Assembly: GCA_023101725.1 (NCBI GenBank)
Contig: JALJCO010001293.1
Location: 684,501-748,500, forward strand
Length of the DNA stretch: 64,000 nucleotides
Direction: 5' to 3'
From: Atherinomorus stipes
Taxonomy: Eukaryota; Chordata; Actinopteri; Atheriniformes; Atherinidae
In this document: piece after piece, positions 1 to 11,214 of the stretch
Position numbering within the stretch: the stretch's first letter is position 1
Layout: each line of letters opens with the position of its first letter
Made by a program: the position numbers and the translations under genes
Notes under the pieces: model-generated
What the model was told of the DNA's origin: nothing
Database searches by the model: none
What the model saw: the letters and a program-made list of their open reading frames with translations, nothing else

Positions 1-406
1 GGGTACCCTTATATCCGACCAGACCTGTCCTACTTTTTGGGTACTCTTCTGTAGGGGTACTGATCGAACCGATCTGGACGAAACAGGTGGAGCTTAATAC
101 ACTGCAATCCATTTATTGGTTGAAAAAATATGTCACTTCCAGTGCGACCCAGCATAAAACAAAGCAGGGATGACCCCCTTGTTTCTGTCTTGTATGGTGT
201 GGTGCTTTGGTTTTAAGGTGTTGGACTACGATGATGTCATGCAATCATGTAGCAGCGCTATTGGGTTAATACTCCGCCTCCTGAGTAAGCATACAGTTTG
301 CTGTGGGGACGCAACGTGAAATCAAAATATACGTACCAAAACCCACCCGACCCAGCTTAGCCCGACCTGGTCTAACCCGACCCAGACCCAGGTGGGGAAA
401 CATGAT
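1..406. other. Non-coding left edge, probable DNA-transposon remnant
   Basis: No open frame of interest. The sequence has GGTACCC and CCCGACC motifs repeated in both orientations, as in the arms of fish hAT-type non-autonomous elements. Only one side may be present, so no boundary or TSD can be set. Confidence 0.3.
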
Positions 407-410
407 TTAA

Positions 411-886
411 AGGGACACAACTCCCACAGAATGATGTACCTTCATTTTCTACTCACCCTCATGGTGAGTAAGACTCTGGAGCACTTTAATATCCCAAATG
501 CAGCCGGAGATCTGGAGGGGTGATCGTTATCTGCCAACTGTCATATAATGTGGGTGACCGGCGCGTAAAAGCAAAAGGTCCATAAAAGTCCACAAAAACT
601 TGTCAATATTCCTCCATACTGCTCGTCCAATGTAATTCAAGTGTCCTGAGTGGGTAGCATCCATAATTTACTCGAAACGACATCATTTAGTATATTTTTA
701 TAGCCTAAACAGTCAAATATCATACTTCCTTTATGCGCATCCATGCAAGTTCACGACATTACGGAAGCCGCGGCAATCAGTGCCTACTCTACCAATAATC
801 CAAGCATAGAAGAAGAAATTTGCTGTTTACATTGTACTAAGAGCGACCGAGTTGCGGACAAACACAAGAGGAGTTGGCTATTGATT

Positions 887-921
<35 letters not shown>

Positions 922-1285
922 AAAGAAAGAAAGAAAGAAAGACAGAGAAAGAAAAAGAGCGCAATCTTGTCTGGTTTGGTCTGCTGTGGCTTCCGTTGTG
1001 TCGCGAACTCGCATTGGGGAGTGCTACTATTGGGGAGCCATAAAAATACTTGGATTACATTGGACGAGCAGTACGGAGGAATATTGCCAAGTTTTTGTGG
1101 ACTTTTATGGACCTTTTTTTTTTCAAGTGCCAGTCCCCCCCACTAAATGACAGTCGGTGGATAACAAAAAAAAAAAAAAAAAGATCTCCGTCTGCATTTG
1201 AGATATTAAAAGTGCTCCAGAGTCTTGCTCAGCATGAGGGTGCGTAGAAAATGAAGGACCATCATTCTGTCGGTGTTGTATCCCT
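411..1285. mobile_element. Kolobok-like TTAA foldback MITE (family M, copy 1)
   Basis: Long inverted arms. The left end reads AGGGACACAACTCCCACAG and the right end is its imperfect complement, CTGTCGGTGTTGTATCCCT. TTAA flanks both ends (407-410 and 1286-1289). The arms run through CTTCATTTTCTAC and CCATAAAAGTCCACAAAAAC and meet around a GAAA tract. A second copy lies at 57781-58717. TTAA duplication with AGG termini fits the Kolobok superfamily rather than piggyBac, whose ends begin CCC. No transposase is encoded; the open frames inside are incidental. Confidence 0.85.
886..955 (+). repeat. (GAAA)n microsatellite in the MITE loop
   Basis: About 70 bp of imperfect GAAA units at the centre of the foldback element. 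The equivalent position in the other copy of the family also carries GAAA. Confidence 0.9.
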
Positions 1286-1399
1286 TTAAGATTAGACTGT
1301 CTAAAAACCTAACCCCTCTCCTTGGCCTTCAACACTGGCTAAAATAAAGTATGTGTGACTATTTTTATTACCTATTTTATCTGTGATACAGTTGCTATT

Positions 1400-1475
1400 G
1401 TAAAGCACCTTTGTCAACTGAGGCTGTTTTGATGTGCTATATAAATCAATTTTGAACTGAATTTGAATTCCCCAC
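1400..1475 (+). mobile_element. LINE/SINE 3' tail remnant
   Basis: The segment contains GTGCTATATAAATCAATTTT followed by GAACTGAATTTGAATT. This is the pattern of the 3' end of fish L2/Rex-type LINEs: a 'tataaat' box followed by short TTGAA-like repeats. No coding part remains. Confidence 0.5.
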
Positions 1476-1479
1476 ACCA

Positions 1480-1660
1480 TTACCCCATCAGCAGCCTGTT
1501 GACACATGGCAGGATGGATCCATGTTTTCATGTTTCCACCAAATTCTGATCCTACCATCTGAATGTGGAGCTGAAATGGAGACTCGTCAGACCAGGAAAC
1601 ATTTTCCATCTTCTATTGTCCAGTTTTGGTGAGTCTGTGTGAATTGTAGCCTCAGTTTCC
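1480..1660 (-). pseudogene. Tc1/mariner transposase fragment
   Basis: Read on the minus strand, 1609 to about 1480 gives a frame with W-S-D-E-S-P-F near its start and G-V-M-V-W-G near its end. These are the two conserved strand motifs of the Tc1 DDE catalytic domain. Upstream sequence to 1660 matches the start of the Tc1 remnant at 54266-54841. Only this short internal piece survives; ends and TIRs are absent. Confidence 0.7.
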
Positions 1661-1774
1661 TGTGGATGTGTTACGTGTTCAGAGATGCTATTCTGCAATG
1701 CTTAGTTGGGACCAGTGTGTGTCTGTGTATGTGTTTTTTTGAGTTGCTGTAACCTTTCTATCTTCTTGAGCCAG

Positions 1775-1931
1775 GAAGAGCTGGAGAATGTTGCTGGGAC
1801 AGAGATGTGTCTTGGTTTGCCTCCTGAACCTTTTGCCTCCGTGAAGGAAAAGGAATGGATGAAGCATTATTTGAAAACCCTGCAGAAATGCACATTATCA
1901 TGCTCAGACATGTTCGATGTGAATAGATCTG
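1775..1931 (+). CDS. Candidate internal exon of an unidentified gene
   Basis: A 157-bp exon candidate with a good acceptor (pyrimidine-rich tract then CCAG) and a strong donor (CTG then GTAAGT). Read in phase 0 it encodes 52 residues plus one base, beginning EELENVAGTEMCLGLPPEP and ending SDMFDVNRSG, with no stop. The composition (K-E-K-E-W, Y-L-K-T-L-Q-K-C) looks like real protein, not a repeat. Its phase-1 end fits the acceptor at 3001. Upstream exons would lie left of the window, since 411-1660 is transposon. I do not recognise the protein, so no function is given. It lies about 34 kb from the 3' end of rasl11a, in convergent orientation. Confidence 0.6.
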
Positions 1932-3001
1932 GTAAGTTAGGAGTGCTCCTCAGCGTGTATTTTGGGCCAACTATGTTTTTTTGACTTTTGATGCTATAAT
2001 GTATTTTTCACTACTGCCAGTCTAAGTAAATCTACATCCAAACATAGGAGCTGAAACTCAGTCTCAGCAACAGAGGTCTAATAACCCAGATGTCAACAAC
2101 TAGAATTAAAAAACAAGACTTTTCAAGGCTCACAAAGATCCTTTTTTCTTTCTTTTTTGTTTTTAACCAAAAGGCGACTTTTTTTTTTAACGCAAATGCG
2201 CACTTCTTGACAGTCAAATGGAGACATTATTGCTTTTTTCAAGAAGGCATGAGTCAAAAAATTTTAAGAATCGCAGTCACCATGTTGAGATAAAAATGTC
2301 AGCTTGACCTCTTCCCGTATAAACAAATGCATTAAGGCACACAATAGAATAAAAAAAAAAAAAAAAAAAAAACTTGTAGCATCCAAAGAATAAAGGATAA
2401 TTATTTTAAATGTTAAATACAAGTTCAAATTCACTCTGTCCCCCATGAAGTTCATGAACTCCTTTGATGGAGGTCTGTGGAAGAGTTCAACCAGAGGTTA
2501 CCGTGCCATCCAAATGGTCTCCTTATATCCAAGTGTTGACAGTCTCTGCCATAAGCAACTCTTTAAATTGATCATGAGCTCTTTCTTTGCTGAAAACCAC
2601 TTACTTTGATGAAATGGACACTTAACGGTTGCTGACTGGGGGCCTGTCATTCTCAAGACTGACCGGCACCATGGTGCGCAGAGGTGGGGAGGTTGGAGGG
2701 GCTCGACGGGGATTCAGACAGGACGGAGCAAGTTCTCACATTCCATCATTGGTGACAGCAGCTGCATGGAGGCCTCTTATTTGAAAAAGAAAAACAGCTG
2801 GAGGCCACACTGGATACTAATGGTTGTGACTTGAACTTGAAAACAACATATTAGCTTTAGAAATTGTTTGATTTTATTAATTTCTAATATCTCTTTTGGT
2901 TGCTTCGGTTTTGATCTCTTTTCAGAGATCCTCTGTCCTGATAGAGTTAAATTCCTTGCAATGTTGCAGTCAGTCACATATTTTTCTGTTTGTGTTCTCA
3001 G
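1932..3001 (+). other. Putative intron between the two exon candidates
   Basis: Non-coding, with a 22-bp A tract near 2350 and AT-rich sequence. A GC-richer patch at 2640-2780 could hide another exon, but I see no convincing acceptor, donor and frame there. Confidence 0.4.
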
Positions 3002-3069
3002 AAGTCACATCAAGTGTGAAATTGTGGCAGAACAGTTCGTTGTACAGTCTATCTACGGCCACTGTCTAA
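3002..3069 (+). CDS. Candidate terminal exon of the unidentified gene
   Basis: An excellent acceptor (TTTTTCTGTTTGTGTTCTCAG) ends at 3001. Joined in phase 1 to the exon at 1775-1931, the frame continues as E-V-T-S-S-V-K-L-W-Q-N-S-S-L-Y-S and reaches TAA at 3067-3069. That gives a 22-residue C-terminal tail. No clear polyadenylation signal lies just downstream; an AATAAA at about 3435 is inside a repeat. The call depends on splice-site quality and phase match only. Confidence 0.4.
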
Positions 3070-3129
3070 GCATTTCCAGGCTGCTCTTCAACACTCATAA
3101 AATCCTTATTTCATAACAGCATTGTGATC

Positions 3130-3357
3130 TGGAGTCAATCTCAGATCATTATTGCTTTGTTTTAAAGCTCTAAATGGTTTGGTTATATATTATTTGACAG
3201 AGCTGCTGCAAACGTGCTCAGGTCAGAGCTCTGAGGTCTTCTAGCCAGCTAAATCCAAGGGGCAACTGATTGTTTTCAGTGGCTGGTCCTACATTGTGGA
3301 ACGGTGCCCGCATTCATAGTAGAGCTGCTTAGACACATTCTGGTTTAAAGTCTTGAC
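3130..3357 (+). pseudogene. L2/Rex-like LINE ORF2 C-terminal remnant
   Basis: Frame-shifted translation gives F-K-A-L-N-G-L-V, then a segment like 'L-R-S-S', then G-P-T-L-W-N and S-G-L-K-S. This is the order of conserved C-terminal motifs in L2/Rex-like reverse transcriptases. Stops and frameshifts are numerous. It ends where repeat B begins. Confidence 0.55.
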
Positions 3358-3905
3358 CAAGCAGCAACTTCTGGTGGACAAATGTGCAGCTACCTGGAAG
3401 TCTTGAAACATTTGAAGTAAACTTCACAGCAGAAATAAACATGTTTACAGCCTGGTTTCAAAAAGTCATTTTAGGTTCAATAGGTCAAGTTTACCTTCAT
3501 GTCAACTGTGAGAGGGGTGATTTTTTTTTTTTATAAACATATATAAAATTTTCCATTTAGATGTTATTTAATTTGAAATTACACATAATTAAGGATGGGT
3601 CCTTTTGATTAACACGCAGCAGACTGAATGCTGGTTTTAGCTGTTGAGGCTAGTGGCTAGCTCCAAGGGAGGCCTCAGCCTGTAGCAGAGTTGCACAATA
3701 GCAGTTTTTAACTGGATAACAGCAAGTCTGAGTCTGGCTTACCTTTCGTCCACCTATCTTTGTTCACTCCTGTTTACTCCGGGTTAGCTCAGTTTGCATT
3801 TAGCTTGGCTGTCAGTCATTTGCCTCAAGGCTTGGAGGGGCCCTCTCTTCTCTCTTTGCCCATTACAGTATTTTCCAGGCGTGACGACATACCCAACACG
3901 GATAC
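3358..3905. repeat. Interspersed repeat B, copy 1
   Basis: Starts AAGCAGCAACTTCTGGTGG and ends near TATTTTCCAGGCGTGACGAC. It is clearly the same sequence as 60350-60925 (shared AGAAATAAACATGTTTACAG and TCAAGTTTACCTTCATGTC). No coding capacity and no visible TSD; class unknown, probably non-autonomous. Confidence 0.75.
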
Positions 3906-3907
3906 AC

Positions 3908-4104
3908 CCTAAAAAAAAGTTTGGTTAAAACAACCAAAATATTGGTAGAATTTGACTAGTCTGGTTGGTAGTTATGTGTCCAACAAAAGTTAGGTTAGAC
4001 TAACCAATGACCAATTGGTCACTTTGACCAAAATGGTTAATCTACCCAATAACAAATATTGATTAATTCAATTAGATTGGTTAGAAAAACAAAAAAATCT
4101 ATTC
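3908..4104. mobile_element. Small palindromic MITE rich in TTGGTTA/TAACCAA
   Basis: Begins ACCCTAAAAAAAAGTTTGG and is built of GGTT/AACC motifs in both orientations. It resembles the fish MITE at 53823-54089. Ends are approximate. Confidence 0.4.
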
Positions 4105-4345
4105 TTAGGGCGCATTCACAAAGCTTTTCTGATTTGAATCAGAGTCCGTTTGCTCGGAAAGTCCGCTTCGTTTGGGGGGAGTTGTGAATGCACAAACAGA
4201 CTCTGATCCGAAACAAACAAGCGGACTCCATCCGCCTACAAACATGGTCTCAGTCCGATTCAAGTGGACCAAATGCAGGAGTGGACTACAAATTGCACTG
4301 GCATTGTGGGTAAAACATTATTTCTTTTTTTGTAATGTTATTTTA
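4105..4345. mobile_element. hAT-like MITE half (GGGCGCATTCAC family)
   Basis: Starts TTAGGGCGCATTCACAAAGC, then sequence shared with 62138-62713 and 53361-54252 (GTCCGC...GGACT, CTACAAAC, TTCAAGTGGACCAAAT). Only the left part is present. Confidence 0.6.
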
Positions 4346-4371
4346 ACACAGCATTTAGACAGTCTTTTGTT

Positions 4372-4582
4372 ATAACTGATTTGTCTTTGGTGTTCTGTGG
4401 AGTGGATACGATTGTTTTAAATGACAGGCTAGCAGATTCCTATTGACTTATGCTAGCATTAGCATCGGAGACCACTGGTAAGAAGAATATGAGATGAAAT
4501 ATGATGAAATTGTCTCCAGTGATAAGTAAGACCCTGGCCACTCGAAAATGAGGCCCTATGTCAAAAATCCTGGACTTCCCCT
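4372..4582 (-). mobile_element. TTAA MITE family I, partial copy
   Basis: Ends CTTCCCC(T) followed by TTAA at 4583-4586. In reverse complement it matches 39625-39761 and 40330-40400 (GCTAGCATAAGTCAATAGGA, AGGCTAGCAGATTCC). This copy is uninterrupted where the other holds a solo LTR. Confidence 0.65.
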
Positions 4583-4586
4583 TTAA

Positions 4587-6125
4587 GCAGATACTATGCC
4601 TATTATATTGTCTTTGGTAAAAACACAAAGCAGACAATCATCAAGAGCACCCATGAGAGGATGGACTGAGAAAAACTGTAACAGCAACTTACGTATGACA
4701 GCACAACTCTTTCCACCTATTTATGGTAGTTTTGTTATTTATGTCATATCACTAAATTAATGTCAATACAACACAACACAACAAATAAATTAATTGAACA
4801 AAAAATAAAATTAATTGCAGCTGCTACAGCTGTAAAGAAACATAACAGAAAATATCTTACAACCTCAGAAAAAACATAAAGCATACAAGGAATCTTGTGT
4901 CTAACTTCCTTTTTTAGTTTGAATATTTCTTGTGAGGCAACACATTTTATAATATCTGGTCCTGAATTGTTCATTTAGCGTCTTCATCTTATCATATGCG
5001 GCCTCCACACAAGTCAAAGTTTAAAAGATAATCAGATCTAAGCACTCACGATGACAATGTAAACAAGCAGAGTGACACAAATCAAAATTAAAAGTAGTAT
5101 TAAAGTCCTGCCACAAAGCGAAATAACGCACACCGTCTAAAGTCTAACCAATGACAGAAATTTAAAAATAACATTTCAAAGTGTTAGAAAACCACAAATG
5201 ATGCTTCACTGTAGAAATGTACATTTGTAGGTCAGTTTGTGAAGTTCAGAGATGATCTCTGGAGGAATTTCCTCTTTCCTGACGGATGCGTTTGATAAAT
5301 CATTAAGCTTGGCCTATCCTCCAACTCCCCGCTGCCTGCATGTTTATCTTGGACATAGAGCCAGAGGCGTGTCAGTGTAATGACCCTGCTGAAAAAAGGC
5401 TAACTTTATTAGCGGTACAGTCTCAACTTGGCTGAAAAAGACACAAACATGCACCCTTAGGGGTTAAAAGAAACTTGTATCTGTTCCACACAAACACAAG
5501 CTCATGGCTTGTGTCACTCTCTCGCTGTAATGGTTGATGTTCTTTGGCTTGTGAAGCTAAATCCCTCTGACAGATAGTGTCCATGAGGTGGTTTGCACAA
5601 GTTGCTGTTCATGCTGTTTATTTGTTATGGTATCCAAAACCTCTTGCAGATTTCATCTCCATCCAAACCCAGAGAAAAAACACTGACATATATTAGAGAC
5701 AAACCTGAGTTATTTAATTGACCTGACTTGCACTTCCCTGTTAATCAAGTCAAGCCAGTTATACCTAATGTTTGAAAAGAAAAAAACATATAATTAAAAG
5801 CTTTCATGCACACTTGTTCCACTGGCGGCGCTTCAAGGGTCAAGGACTTGAATCTCAGTGAAAGAATCCAGGAACGGTCCCCACATGACTAAATTATTAT
5901 GCTACAGCCCAAAGTTGTCTGCAGCTTGTCATGAACAAAAGCTGAAGAAGGACTACAAGGCAAGAGATAGGTGGACGAGGGAAAAATCAATAAACAAAAA
6001 AACAGGATGTCTGTCTACCCTAACCATTTGTAAATGAGAGGGAATGAGTGAAGAACTGTGAATGAAGCCAAAGAAGAAAAATGAAAGGACTGTCATGATG
6101 GAGACACTGAGCATCAACACCATTG
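4587..6125. other. Non-coding, nothing recognised
   Basis: AT-rich, low-repeat sequence. No ORF with splice support, no RNA gene and no clear transposon ends. It could contain unique intergenic or regulatory sequence. Confidence 0.5.
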
Positions 6126-6385
6126 TGTTGCAATAGTGGTGGTATAGAAAATGTTTTTTGAATAATTTTTGCAATATTCACTGCTCCATAAGGTATGACT
6201 AATTAAAAGCTTTAGATATTTAAATATTATCATACATCAGCTGTGAAAGTAATGGAACATCCACCAATCATTTCTGCGCTCATCACGTGTTTTATTTTTA
6301 TTAGCCCGTCAATTGATGGGCAATAGCCAACTAGTAATAGGCGAGAGTGATTGATTGTCGAGAGTAAAGCTTGTTACATACTCCA
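6126..6385. mobile_element. TTAA MITE family A, truncated copy
   Basis: Shares TATTATCATACATCAGCTG, the poly-GATTGA segment and CTAATTAAAAGCTTTA with the complete copies at 23838-24410 and 52335-52915. The right third is missing. Confidence 0.65.
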
Positions 6386-6611
6386 CAAGAAGCAAGAACT
6401 TTCTTCTTGTTTTCGGGCCACAAGAACAAAATGACGTAACGAAATCTTGTGAGATCTTGTTCCGTTAGCAGCAGTCCAGCATGTAGAAAAGTCCCTGTTA
6501 TCCTGGAAGAACTTCATTTCCCAGCATTCCTTTTAGAGTCATGTGACTGCAGTGCAGCTGCTGCTACAGACTGAGTTGCCTTGAAGCTGCTTATAATATG
6601 TATGGTTCTAA

Positions 6612-7243
6612 AGGACAACCTGGACATTTTTCCTAGGAGTATATACGTGCATTTACTCACTGGTAAAGTTTCTGCATCACTTTGACTCCTTGGGAAGATA
6701 TTACGTTGAGTCACCTTTTGGTGTACATCAGTAAAATGGCAGAGACGAGGCAGCCGCAATATAAGAAATCTGCAGCAAAAACTCCTTGATTTCATCAATG
6801 CTTTATGTAGAATGAACAAACGAATGAGTACTATTGTCCTGTGCATTCAGAGTTTCACAAATTGTGTTGGTGTTGTTGTCTGGGTAGTGAGCTGCTCTTC
6901 TCAGCTGTATTAATGATGCACGCATCATGAACATGCAGCCCCGAAAACTGTGTGTAACACCCTGATAACTAACGGGAAGCTAATTCTGGACACACGGGAC
7001 AATAGTACTTGTTTGCTCATTCATTCTAATTAAAGTATTGGTGAAAGTCAAGGAGTTTTGTTGCAGAAAATGCCTTCTATAGTGACTGCTACATCTCCAC
7101 CATTATACTGGATGTACACTGAAGGGCGACCAATGTAATATCTTCCGAAGGAGTCAAAGTGATGCAGAAATTTCACCGGTGAGTAAATGCACGTATATAC
7201 TCCTAGAAATACAGTCCAGGTTAAAAAAAAAGAAATTCATCCT
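6612..7243. mobile_element. Kolobok-like TTAA foldback MITE (family J, copy 1)
   Basis: Arms begin AGGACAACCTGGACATTTTT and end AAAGAAATTCATCCT, with GTATATACGTGCATTTACTCA in inverted orientation on both sides. Flanks are CTAA (6608-6611) and TTAA (7244-7247), so the left duplicate has one substitution. A second, invaded copy is at 60255-61542. Confidence 0.8.
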
Positions 7244-7247
7244 TTAA

Positions 7248-8600
7248 GTTGTTGGTTAAGTTACCAAGTTGTCAGAAACATTATAAGTAGCCACATGTTG
7301 GCTAATACCTGCTAGTATCTGTTATATGGCAGCCAGATGTCCAAAATGAACTCGTCTGGCTGAGTTAAGGATATTTTAGGATCTTTGTTCTCAGAGCAGA
7401 AATATAGTTGTATCTCTCAAAATATGAGCAGAAACAACCTCACAGTTCTCTGCATATATCAGTATCGGTTGATATCGGATATTGGAATTTAAGAGTTAGA
7501 CAATATCGGATATCTGTAAAAAAAAAAAAGCCAACATCGAACATCCCTAAATCCAAAATCCAAAAATGGGCAAAGAGCGGCCTTGACACTGTAGCCGTCC
7601 ACTGGGTCAGACTTGCATTGCGGTACATTAATGGCAAAGTCCACCCGCTCTTTAAACGGACTCGTCTTTTGCTTCCTCGCGGACTTATGGTGCCCAGGCC
7701 ACGTTCAGACATCAGGAAATGTTCTGGATAAGTCATCACAGCCACTCTCTCCTTTCAACTCTGTCCCGAACATTTTCTTGTGCGTTCAGCCAAAACGACG
7801 TGCTGCAACATTTCCGCTCTTATGACATGGGGTCCAGCCAGTACATGTCCACTACATCTCCAAGGTAAAAGACCGGTACACGTCTGAATGCAGGCGTTAT
7901 AAAGGACAAAGACCGCACTATTACCACTTTTAAGTGCAAAGAATACCTGATTCTGGCTGCAAATGTTCGAAATCCTCAAAGAAGAGGAATATTTGCATTG
8001 AATATCATTTAAAGGACCCAGTTACCACAGCTATTTCAACTTATGCTTAATCAGCTACAGTTGGTAAGAGCTGGTTTTGGTGCACACATAGCAACACAGT
8101 GGTTGATGGTGATAAATTAGGCCTCTTTAAAAGGCATTAGCTTATCTTGAAAACATGATGCAAACTAAGAAGGAGGGAAATCTGGACAGCAAACCTTTGA
8201 TAAAGTGCTGGATATAAGGGCTTAAGTGCAGCTGCAATCCTCTAAAAAAAGGAGGGAAAATGTATAGAACTGAACAGGCAGTGATGTACTGCTACTTTAC
8301 AACTCAAGTTGGCTGTTTAGTCTCATGAAATACTGCTTAAAGTGGGGATGAGAGAGAAAAAATGACAGGCTGAGAAAGGAAACGGGAGGCTAAATGGGTT
8401 GTCCACTGGGAGCTTAAGAGCCAAAAATAGAGACAACAGGCCACAGAAATTGCTCATACATAAACTCAGCTTCAAACCTGGGCATAACAATCTTAACATG
8501 ACATTACTTTCCCTGGTAAGTGATTTGGAAACTTTTTTTGTAACTTGTTTTTATTTGAAAAGAAATGGACAAACATCACAATTATTACACAAATTCTATG
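7248..8600. other. Non-coding with repeat F (7400-7530)
   Basis: At 7400-7530 a block with ATATCAGTATCGGTTGATAT and GACAATATCGGATATCTG recurs in reverse complement at 33895-34030. From 7560 to 7990 lie short inverted motifs (GTCCACCCGCTCTTTAAACG) that look like a MITE but whose ends I cannot place. No genes seen. Confidence 0.5.

Positions 8601-8601
<1 letters not shown>

Positions 8602-8666
<65 letters not shown>
8602..8666. repeat. (AT)n microsatellite
   Basis: About 60 bp of uninterrupted TA/AT dinucleotides. Confidence 0.95.
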
Positions 8667-8667
<1 letters not shown>

Positions 8668-10404
8668 AACCCCTCTCAGTCACATGACTATTCGGTCACT
8701 CAGCCATCCTGCTGGGTGGCAAAAAGCTAGCCTAGACCACTGCAGCACTCAGTAGTGACCGTAAACTTGCTGTGAGCTGTTTCATTAATGACGGTTCTTC
8801 ATGACTCTACACTTTTTAAGACAGTTCAGCATTTATGAGGGAAGCTCTGAAAGCCATATTTTCATAAATTTGCACTTGTTGGTGCTCAAGACCATTACGA
8901 TTTTTCCAAATCCTGGTTTACAAACTTCCAAAAATGCCACCAGACGGAGATGTTGCTGCCTGATTAGCTTAGCATGACATTTCACAACCTCGTCCATCGA
9001 CAGTCGCACTTCACAGGAGCAGAAATAAAAGATTACAAGTTGTTAGAAGCTTCTAAATATCTGGTGCAGGATGGTATTGAACCTTCAACTGTGGAAAGTT
9101 TCCCAAACAAAGTATTTCTTCTTCATGTCAGAGATGAAAACAGCAGACCCAGATAACGTTAACACCATGTAAACATTATGACGTCTTCACATTATATTTA
9201 TGAGTTAACGTTACAATAACTGAGAGAAAAACTGATGTTTTATGACGGTTTAGTTTACTGACACCACAAAGGAAAATGAAAGGCCATAAGTTTTATTAAC
9301 AATGACAACTGAAAACTCCCGTCAGCTTGTTTTCTTCTTGCAAACGTTTCCATATCTTCCTTTTGCCTTCTTTTATCTGGATTGCAGACAAACATAAAGA
9401 TGGACGGGACATAAGCTGGGGACAACTGGGTGTCTCATGTTTACCTGAAGAAAGACAGAATAATCCTCCATCACACGTCTGTTTGTCTCTGAACAACTGA
9501 CAAACGTGAAGCGTCTGGTCGCATAAATGTTAAAACAACTGCAGCTTGCTGCATTTTAGCTGCATCGTCATTATTTTTATGTAGATAAATATAATCAAAC
9601 TTAAACCAGCTCACGAAAAACAGAATTAGCAGGAAACTTACCACTGACAACAGTGCTGCTACTGGGCTGCTGCAGCCGAGATCACGTTTTATGGCAGCAT
9701 CCCATTTAACTTGTCGATCAGGGTAAGCAGGCGGCCTGGAAAATTAAATCCCATCCTGGAATGTCGATCTGCGCATCCAAACACAAAGCACGAAGGTACC
9801 AGAATTTTTTTTGAGTTAAAATGCTTGTAGCAGCAGCCGAGCCTGCAGCAGTAAACCTGCTGTGTCGATCTTTTTGCCAAACATGCACGTCGCCGACGTG
9901 ACTGTCACGTGATCAGCAATGACACGTGAGCTGGGTCTGTGTATAAATATATATATACTCCCACTCCCCCCAACCCACCATCTGTGTTGTTGTTACAATT
10001 TAAGAAGTCTGGAACATAGATGGATATCAAATAAAAGTTGGCCAGATGTATGAAAAGGCAGATATTACACCCAAAGAATTCCATTGACACTTATACACAC
10101 ATTTATAGAAGTTATAGAGATAACTAAAAATACCCAAAACAAAAACATATGTGGGTGTGTACAGAACAAGCATTGCTATTAGCCTGAAATCATCAATGTC
10201 TTAATTTTTGCAATTTCAATCTTGTGAGAGGATGTCACGTCTGTTAAGACAAAAAAGGACCCCATGTCTCGTAAAATTTTTGGGCTGAGCTTCTGATACA
10301 GAATTTTATCTTCTCTAGTTTAATGTATCTCAGAAAAAAACTGAGAAATCACACACATCCCAGGAAAGTTTCAAACCAGGTGCTGGATCATAAGAAAACG
10401 CAGA
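8668..10404. other. Non-coding with weak transposon-like protein traces
   Basis: Two short frames might be decayed transposon coding sequence. On the plus strand, 8974-9153 has G-A-E-I-K-D-Y-K-L-L-E-A-S-K-Y. On the minus strand, 9880-9689 has V-P-S-C-F-V-F-G-C-A-D-R-H-S-R, loosely like the start of a THAP zinc finger. Neither is long enough to call. The rest shows nothing clear. Confidence 0.3.
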
Positions 10405-10525
10405 CAACTGGATCCAGCTCCCACAGATAATTCATTATCACGAGTGACTGAAGAGTCTGAAGAAGGGCTGTGCCCGAAATGTCACTCGGTGATTATAAAT
10501 GATCTGTGGGAGCTGTATCCAGTTG
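10405..10525. repeat. Palindrome with hammerhead-like core
   Basis: Arms CAACTGGATCCAGCTCCCAC and GTGGGAGCTGTATCCAGTTG surround ATCACGAGTGAC / GTCACTCGGTGAT. The apex reads CTGAAGA, then GGGC-TGT-GCCC, then GAAA (10457-10479). The paired strand extends more than 40 bp with bulges. Confidence 0.7.
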
Positions 10526-11000
10526 TGCGGATCCATCCTTTCTTCTTTGTCTAGTTTAAGGTATAACATCAGGTCTTTCATCCAAGATGTTATTTTGGGA
10601 GGGTGTGCAGATTTCCACTCCAACAGCATTCTTCTCCGGGCAAGGAGAGTTAAAAAGGAAAAACATTTTTAAGATTATTAGACATAGGTGTACCTTCTCC
10701 TGGGACCCCCAAAATTGCCATTTCGGTACTGGGTATAATGTCTTTATTGAAAGCTTCAGATAATGTTGGGAATATTTCAGTCCAAAAACGGTGTATTTTG
10801 TTACAGAAACATGTAGAATGAGATCTTTTCCGTTTTTTGGTGGTAAACTGGGAAAGGATGGACGAATGGTTTGAACAAATTGGTGGATCAGAAGATAGCG
10901 GAAAAAGTCAGAGCGATGTAAACTGAATCTGGTGGAGAGAGCATCAAATGTGGCAAAGGTCCCATCTATGTAGAGTTCACTGAGTTTACTTAAGCCTGCC
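10526..11000 (-). pseudogene. L1/Tx1-type LINE ORF2 C-terminal fragment
   Basis: On the minus strand, interrupted frames give Y-I-D-G-T-F-A-T-F-D-A-L-S, D-F-F-R-Y-L-L-I-H and later L-A-R-R-R-M-L-L-E-W-K-S followed by P-P-K-I-T-S-W. This order (the F-x-x-L...F-x-R-Y-L block, then A-R-R-x-I-L-x-x-W-K) is the C-terminal region of L1/Tx1-clade ORF2 proteins. Several frameshifts; no reverse transcriptase core, and the plus-strand palindrome abuts its C-terminal side. Confidence 0.65.
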
Positions 11001-11214
11001 TTTTACCACTCGACAAATACAAGGTCTACCTGAGCAGGGAGTAAGCGTGATCATCAAGGATGGGACATTGGGGAGAGTAATCTAGAAGATTAAAAGTTTG
11101 TCTAAATTGTGACCAAATTTTTAGGGTAGAGATTACTATGGGACACAAACAGTATTGTTTAGGAGAGAGGTGTGGAAACTTTTTTAATACTTAGTGGAAA
11201 AAAAATTAGAATAT

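Noticed and set aside
743..1150. 135-codon frame with K-E-R-K repeats
   Set aside because: Translation of the GAAA array inside a MITE.
8399..8730. Frames ending in poly Tyr-Ile
   Set aside because: Read-through of the (AT)n microsatellite.
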